From contig JAJFHQ010000064.1 in the NCBI GenBank assembly GCA_021775525.1, positions 62,001 to 126,000 of the forward strand: a stretch of DNA of 64,000 nt, read 5' to 3'. A program made the translations under genes and the position numbers. The notes below the pieces were generated by a model. That model made no database searches, was not told the DNA's origin, and saw only the letters and a list, made by a program, of their open reading frames with translations. Within the stretch, counting starts at the first letter, position 1. Every line of letters begins with the position of its first letter. Below, in pieces: positions 60,018 through 64,000 of the stretch. This stretch comes from Hyphomicrobiales bacterium (GTDB lineage: Bacteria > Pseudomonadota > Alphaproteobacteria > Rhizobiales > Methyloligellaceae).

Positions 60018-60368
60018 TTAGGACTGACTGAGCAGATCCCTTATAACAACGGCATTGTTTTGGGATTCATTGCGGGCGGAATAGAGGAGAGTGACGGTTC
60101 CGGTCGATGACCTTCTGCGCAGTTCTTCCAAATGTTCTGCTCGTGCCGGCTGTATCAGTTCGACCTGATATCGTTTGATAAATTCATCCCATCGATCCGC
60201 TTGATGATCGAACCACTTTCTAAGCTCATTACTTGGTGAAATGTCTTTCATCCAATCGTCGAGATTGGCATCCACCTTTGATAGCCCCCGCGGCCATAAG
60301 CGGTCCACGAGAACCCGGTAACCGTCAATTGGCTCTGCCGGGAGATATATTCGTTTGATTTTGATCAT
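60018..60368 (-). CDS. DUF488 family protein
   Basis: A 116-residue DUF488 protein: KIKRIYLPAEPIDGYRVLVDRLWPRGL, LRKWFDHQADRWDEFIKRY and VTLLYSARNESQNNAVVI. The family is often annotated as uroporphyrin-III methyltransferase-like but the activity is unproved. Convergent with ubiA. Confidence 0.93.
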   Translation of the reverse strand: MIKIKRIYLPAEPIDGYRVLVDRLWPRGLSKVDANLDDWMKDISPSNELRKWFDHQADRWDEFIKRYQVELIQPARAEHLEELRRRSSTGTVTLLYSARNESQNNAVVIRDLLSQS

Positions 60369-60505
60369 TTAGGTCGTTTTCAAACACTCTACTTTGTGGT
60401 TAGCGGGCGGGTGCGACCAGCACACCCGCCCGGCAATCACCTTAGAGATCTGCAGCTCCGGTGAAGGATGCCACCGTGAGTGATTATGCATAAAAGCCAA
60501 GGTAT

Positions 60506-60533
60506 GGGCCTGAGGAGTCTCCTCCTCAGGCCC
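60506..60533. terminator. Strong 12-base hairpin after the SPW gene
   Basis: GGGCCTGAGGAG and CTCCTCAGGCCC form a perfect 12-pair stem with a four-base loop, seven bases past the stop of the SPW-repeat gene on its strand. No T-run follows on either strand. Confidence 0.6.
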
Positions 60534-60540
60534 TTATCGC

Positions 60541-60921
60541 TTAGATGTGTACAGTTGCTTCGGATGAAGCCGTTTCCGGTTTATGCAAACCGACAACAAA
60601 CAGCACGGCGGCACCATTGATCCAATAGTACCAGGCATCAATTCCGGAGAATCCAAGCACAATTGGCGCGAGTAAAAACACGACACCGACGGCAAGATCA
60701 ACCGCCAGATGGAGCGAATAGGGAAGAACGCGAAACAAGCCGAGATGGTGATCCGTGAACATCGTCAGAGCAAATGCAGCAACACCGGTACAGACGGCAA
60801 GCCAGAGTGCGAGCGGATTAGAACTCCCAAGCTGCAGCAAAAAGGGTGTGGCCATGAGGCTTAGTGCAACGGGATAATCGAGAAAGGCGTGCACTGTTTT
60901 AGTGACAAATCTTGGGTCCAT
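60541..60921 (-). CDS. SPW-repeat membrane protein
   Basis: A 126-residue membrane protein (ATG 60921, AGGAG ahead) with about four helices: FLDYPVALSLMATPFLLQL, LWLAVCTGVAAFALTMF, LAVDLAVGVVFLLAPIVLGF and YYWINGAAVLFVVGL. The repeat and the AP-IVLGF pattern suggest the SPW family. Function unknown. Divergent from the AraC gene across about 190 bases. Confidence 0.75.
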   Translation of the reverse strand: MDPRFVTKTVHAFLDYPVALSLMATPFLLQLGSSNPLALWLAVCTGVAAFALTMFTDHHLGLFRVLPYSLHLAVDLAVGVVFLLAPIVLGFSGIDAWYYWINGAAVLFVVGLHKPETASSEATVHI

Positions 60922-61114
60922 AATAGTGACTCCTGATTGAGATGAGCGAGATAAAATGACGACATGTTCGTCGTCAGGACACCAATGTGTGTCCACTCTT
61001 CCGTTCAATCCATGTGTCAAAGTCCGGAATCATTGATCTATCGTCCGTAACCCTTGTCGGTTTGGTATGAACCGTGCCAAACATGCATGATCCGTTGCCG
61101 TGGAGGAGTTCGTT

Positions 61115-62050
61115 GTGGCGCATGATGCATTAAGTCAGATTCTTGGGGCTCTCAGGCTGCGAGGTTCTGTGTATTTTCACACTCATTTCAACCCACCCTG
61201 GGGTGTGCGCGTTCCAGCCTTCGGAAATGTTGCTCGGTTCCACATGGCTATGCGCGGAGACTGCTGGATTCGGGTTGAAGGCGTTGATGAGCCGATCCGC
61301 CTTTCGACAGGTGATCTTGTCGTCATTCCACACGGTGTTTCTCATATTCTAAGTGACACCCAGGATCGTGAGGCGATCGATGTGGATAATGTCATTAGCC
61401 AGACCGGATATGCGGGTGAAGGCGCACTTGCTTACGGTGGCGATGATGACAGACATTCATGCAAGTTGTTCTGTGGTCACTTTGAGTTTGAAGAAGGTGC
61501 AATGCATCCAATCCTGAAGGCATTGCCAAGCTACATCCACATCCCGAACACACAATCTATGAATGCCTACTGGCTCGAATCCGTGATGCGATTCGTATCG
61601 GCTGAAGTCATGGGGGACAGAGCCGGGTCGGATGCCATTGTGCATAGACTTTCGGAAATTATTTTCATCCAGGTTGTGAGAGTTTTTGTCGACAACGCAG
61701 GGGAAGCCGCAGGCTGTCTGGCCGGCATTCTCAATCCGAAGCTGAGCAAATGCCTGTCCGAGGTTCATGTCAGGCCAGAAGATCCTTGGACTGTAGAGGC
61801 GATGGCAACCGAAGCCGGAATGTCACGGACGATTTTTGCTGAGCGGTTCACATCCCTTATGGGCATGACGCCACTTGGCTATGTCACGCATTGGCGTATG
61901 CAGCTTGCACGCCGCGAACTCATAGAAACGGATCAACCGCTTATCGAGATTGCCACACATGTTGGCTATGGATCGGAAGCCGCGTTCAATCGTGCTTTCA
62001 AGCGTCAATTCGACATCACGCCAGGAGAAATGCGCCGTTCAGCCCATTGA
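61115..62050 (+). CDS. AraC family regulator with N-terminal cupin
   Basis: A 311-residue regulator starting at GTG 61115 (GGAGGAG six bases upstream). N-terminal cupin: VYFHTHFNPPWGVRVP, FHMAMRGDCWIRVEG and LVVIPHGVSHIL. C-terminal AraC DNA-binding domain: VEAMATEAGMSRTIFAERF and HVGYGSEAAFNRAFKRQF. Probably senses a small molecule; the SPW gene is a possible target. Confidence 0.93.
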   Translation: MAHDALSQILGALRLRGSVYFHTHFNPPWGVRVPAFGNVARFHMAMRGDCWIRVEGVDEPIRLSTGDLVVIPHGVSHILSDTQDREAIDVDNVISQTGYAGEGALAYGGDDDRHSCKLFCGHFEFEEGAMHPILKALPSYIHIPNTQSMNAYWLESVMRFVSAEVMGDRAGSDAIVHRLSEIIFIQVVRVFVDNAGEAAGCLAGILNPKLSKCLSEVHVRPEDPWTVEAMATEAGMSRTIFAERFTSLMGMTPLGYVTHWRMQLARRELIETDQPLIEIATHVGYGSEAAFNRAFKRQFDITPGEMRRSAH

Positions 62051-62105
62051 TATTGGTTTACGGGTGAATCATCGATCCTTGGATTCTCGTCTGCCAGCTT
62101 TCACG

Positions 62106-62702
62106 CTAATTTCGCGCAATGAGCTCTTCACCGGCAACGCTTTGTATATGACCAGGATCACCTATTTCACGTATGGATGAGATAGCTGAACGCCGTGCAT
62201 TCAGGGCCAGCCTCGCGGGCCGTTTATACGGCGGGTTCACCTTCAATTTACCAAAGCGTTCGATCGGCTCACGCCAGCCGCCATCAAATTCTGGCAACAA
62301 GAGTGGCAATTTGAGTGCCCTGCCCCAACTCTGCCAGCGCGCGCCAACATCGCTCATGTCGTATGACATATGCAGCGGGAAACAGAGTTTGGGATCGGCA
62401 TGATGCAGATTGACCGAAATCGCAAAACCATCGATTTCTTCATCGAGGCTTTCAATGCGGATGGCAATACCTGAAAAATCATCCAGTGCCAGGGCACGCC
62501 TGACCGAAGCATGGCCGGAAACCTGGTGTTCCACGGCGATAATGCCTTGTTTGATCTCGATGAGATCACGCGCTTTTGGCGCCTGATCTGCATCGCTATC
62601 GACTGGAAGGGCAAAGCGCACTGGCAGTCCAAACGGATCAATATCCATCGGGCACAATGGCCAGCGCACCGCAAGCCCATGCGGCTGTGTTTGACGCCTC
62701 AC
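62106..62702 (-). CDS. DUF6101-like protein
   Basis: A 198-residue protein starting at GTG 62702 (GGGGGAG six bases upstream; the frame is open to 62762). It has ALALDDFSGIAIRIESLDEE, SVNLHHADPKLCFPLHMSYD and a C-terminal SVAGEELIARN, which I recall as typical of the Rhizobiales family DUF6101. PilZ-like beta strands are possible but not shown. Function unknown. Confidence 0.65.
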   Translation of the reverse strand: MRRQTQPHGLAVRWPLCPMDIDPFGLPVRFALPVDSDADQAPKARDLIEIKQGIIAVEHQVSGHASVRRALALDDFSGIAIRIESLDEEIDGFAISVNLHHADPKLCFPLHMSYDMSDVGARWQSWGRALKLPLLLPEFDGGWREPIERFGKLKVNPPYKRPARLALNARRSAISSIREIGDPGHIQSVAGEELIARN

Positions 62703-62852
62703 AATTAACTCCCCCTCAGGTTGTCTGACGCAACCTTGAATGACAGGGAGTATCTCACACACACCTTCTGATCCCCTTAAAGAAGACGATTAAGGATTGG
62801 TTTTCAGCGTGTAAGGGTTTTAGAAAGATTCACAACCTGTTAGCCAAGGCGC

Positions 62853-63680
62853 ATGAACACGGAACCACCCCCCACATCCCCCCCAGCTCGGAACGCTTTT
62901 GAGCGGGCAGAAAAGGACCAGTTGCTATCCGCCGTCCGCGAGGCAGGTGCGCTGGCTATGAGTTATTTCGGCCAATCGCCCCGCAGTGAATTGAAAGCCG
63001 ATGGCACTTCTGTGAGTGAAGCCGACCTGGCTGCTGACGCCTTGCTCAAGGAAAGACTGCTCCAGGCCAACGGTTCCTATGGCTGGCTGTCTGAAGAAAG
63101 TGAGGATGATCTCGTCCGGCTAAACAAATCCCGGGTCTGGGTTGTCGATCCCATAGACGGAACACGGGCGTTCCTGAAAGGAAAACCCGAATGGACCATC
63201 TGCGCCGCGTTGGTTGAGGATGGCAACAGCCTGCTTGCGGCAGTCTACAATCCAGCAACAGAGGAATTCTTCCACGCGGCGCGCGGTGGCGGGGCCTTTC
63301 TGAATGACAGGCCCATTGTCGTGCGCGAGCCTGTGGAACTTGAGGGGTCTTACCTGGCCGCCTCGAGAAGTCAGATATACTCAAAGCAATGGGAAAGCCC
63401 ATGGCCGGAATTTGAAACCCTCTGGGTCAATTCGATCGCCTACCGGCTCGCACTTGTCGCCGCGGGTAAATGCGACGGAACCATTTCGCTTTCAGCAAAA
63501 AGTGACTGGGACCTTGCCGCCGCCCATCTTTTGGTGGACGAGGCTGGAGGCATCGTTACAACTCATGATGAAAGCTCCATTGTCTACAATCTTGAAACTC
63601 CAAGGCATGCCAGTGTTGTGTCCGCAGGCCCGGCCCTGCATTCGGCATTGATCGAGAGAACATCACAAGCGACACTCTAG
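62853..63680 (+). CDS. cysQ: CysQ-type 3'(2'),5'-bisphosphate nucleotidase / IMPase family
   Basis: A metal-dependent phosphatase of the inositol monophosphatase fold. The metal motif VDPIDGTRAFLKGKPEW and the acidic pair SEESEDD are present, as is WDLAAAHLLVDEAGG. In its class CysQ removes PAP from sulfate assimilation, but an inositol-phosphate role is also possible. 275 residues. DUF4170 follows 44 bases later. Confidence 0.9.
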   Translation: MNTEPPPTSPPARNAFERAEKDQLLSAVREAGALAMSYFGQSPRSELKADGTSVSEADLAADALLKERLLQANGSYGWLSEESEDDLVRLNKSRVWVVDPIDGTRAFLKGKPEWTICAALVEDGNSLLAAVYNPATEEFFHAARGGGAFLNDRPIVVREPVELEGSYLAASRSQIYSKQWESPWPEFETLWVNSIAYRLALVAAGKCDGTISLSAKSDWDLAAAHLLVDEAGGIVTTHDESSIVYNLETPRHASVVSAGPALHSALIERTSQATL

Positions 63681-63724
63681 TCTTGGTGGACCGATTCCCG
63701 AAGGACAAGGAGGCATTGCGGCAC

Positions 63725-63982
63725 ATGGTCACGAAAAACGAGCCCGAAACACAAAAGCAATTGCTGCACCTGGTGTTTGGCGGCGTATTGAAGGACTTGT
63801 CAGGCGTTGAATTCCAGAACTTGGATGAACTTGATATCGTGGGCATGTATCCTGACTATTCCAGTGCGTATGATGCCTGGAAAGGGGCCGCACAGCGGTC
63901 GGTCGACAATGCCCATATGCGCTATTTTATCGTGCATATGCACCGCCTGCTCGATCCCGATGAGGATCAGGAAAAAACTTAA
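63725..63982 (+). CDS. DUF4170 domain protein
   Basis: An 85-residue DUF4170 protein. ATG 63725 has AAGGAGG eleven bases upstream; start MVTKNEPETQKQLLHLVFGG. The core IVGMYPDYSSAYDAWKGAAQ and MRYFIVHMHRLLDPD are typical. Often next to an IMPase gene and lipopolysaccharide genes in Rhizobiales; function unknown. Confidence 0.9.
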   Translation: MVTKNEPETQKQLLHLVFGGVLKDLSGVEFQNLDELDIVGMYPDYSSAYDAWKGAAQRSVDNAHMRYFIVHMHRLLDPDEDQEKT

Positions 63983-64000
63983 CCCAACTTGCACTGGGCC

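Overview
The window looks like a stretch of core chromosome from an alphaproteobacterium, most likely a Hyphomicrobiales/Rhizobiales-type or Parvibaculales-type lineage. Evidence for this: a CcrM-type cell-cycle methyltransferase, a split F-type ATPase with the F0 genes alone in the order I-a-c-b'-b, a plant-type glutamate-cysteine ligase, a homoserine kinase of the aminoglycoside-phosphotransferase fold, an aa3 oxidase cluster with ctaB, ctaG, ctaE and surf1, an IalB-family protein, and DUF721, DUF1127, DUF4170 and DUF6101-like genes. I see no phage, transposon, CRISPR, rRNA or tRNA, and no stretch that reads as recently acquired. Many starts are TTG or GTG with a clear Shine-Dalgarno, so several genes begin inside the longest open frame.

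Layout. 1-10 kb (mostly minus): glyQ (cut by the window edge), a small membrane protein, an S49 peptidase, a TrmN6-like methyltransferase and a DUF2007 protein; then a plus-strand polyprenyl diphosphate synthase facing ispE; then a TPR-LysM protein, a PLP dehydratase and ETF-ubiquinone oxidoreductase. 10-14.7 kb (plus): ClC chloride channel/antiporter, family-4-like uracil-DNA glycosylase, nitroreductase, moaB and DUF3597. 14.8-19 kb: Tat-exported metallo-beta-lactamase-fold protein, a minus-strand pair of glycosyltransferases, a PA0069-type radical SAM protein and rnhB. 19-27 kb: ccrM, mutY (convergent), a DUF721/DciA-like gene, two tandem DsbA-like thioredoxins and smc, so replication, repair and chromosome-organisation genes lie together. 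27-30 kb: atpI-atpB-atpE-atpF'-atpF behind a good sigma70-type promoter.

30-34.6 kb (minus): glycine cleavage operon gcvT-gcvH-gcvPA-gcvPB, preceded by a tandem glycine riboswitch and a promoter. 34.7-40 kb: an orphan lipoprotein, ispH-thrB-rnhA, a peroxiredoxin, a stand-alone DsbD N-terminal-domain protein and a YqgE/AlgH protein. 40-47 kb (minus): a large 7TM-PAS-GGDEF-EAL protein, a GNAT acetyltransferase, an M16 peptidase and thrC. 47-53 kb (minus): surf1, ctaE, ctaG, a 46-residue CoxF-like gene, ctaB, ctaD and ctaC. 53-64 kb: ialB, dodecin, a divergent DUF1127/LysR pair, purC, gshA, rsmE, ubiA, DUF488, an SPW-repeat membrane protein, an AraC regulator, a DUF6101-like gene, cysQ and DUF4170.

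The genes mostly serve respiration (ATP synthase F0, aa3 oxidase and its assembly, ETF-QO, two steps of quinone synthesis), isoprenoid synthesis (ispE, ispH, polyprenyl synthase), amino-acid and one-carbon metabolism, and genome maintenance. I did not find an obviously new multi-gene system. The most worthwhile leads are the switching structure around the gcvT riboswitch, a CtrA-like site before ccrM, and several unusual single proteins (TPR-LysM, DsbD-N alone, a uracil-DNA glycosylase lacking one expected cluster cysteine, an EAL protein with a GGDQF site).
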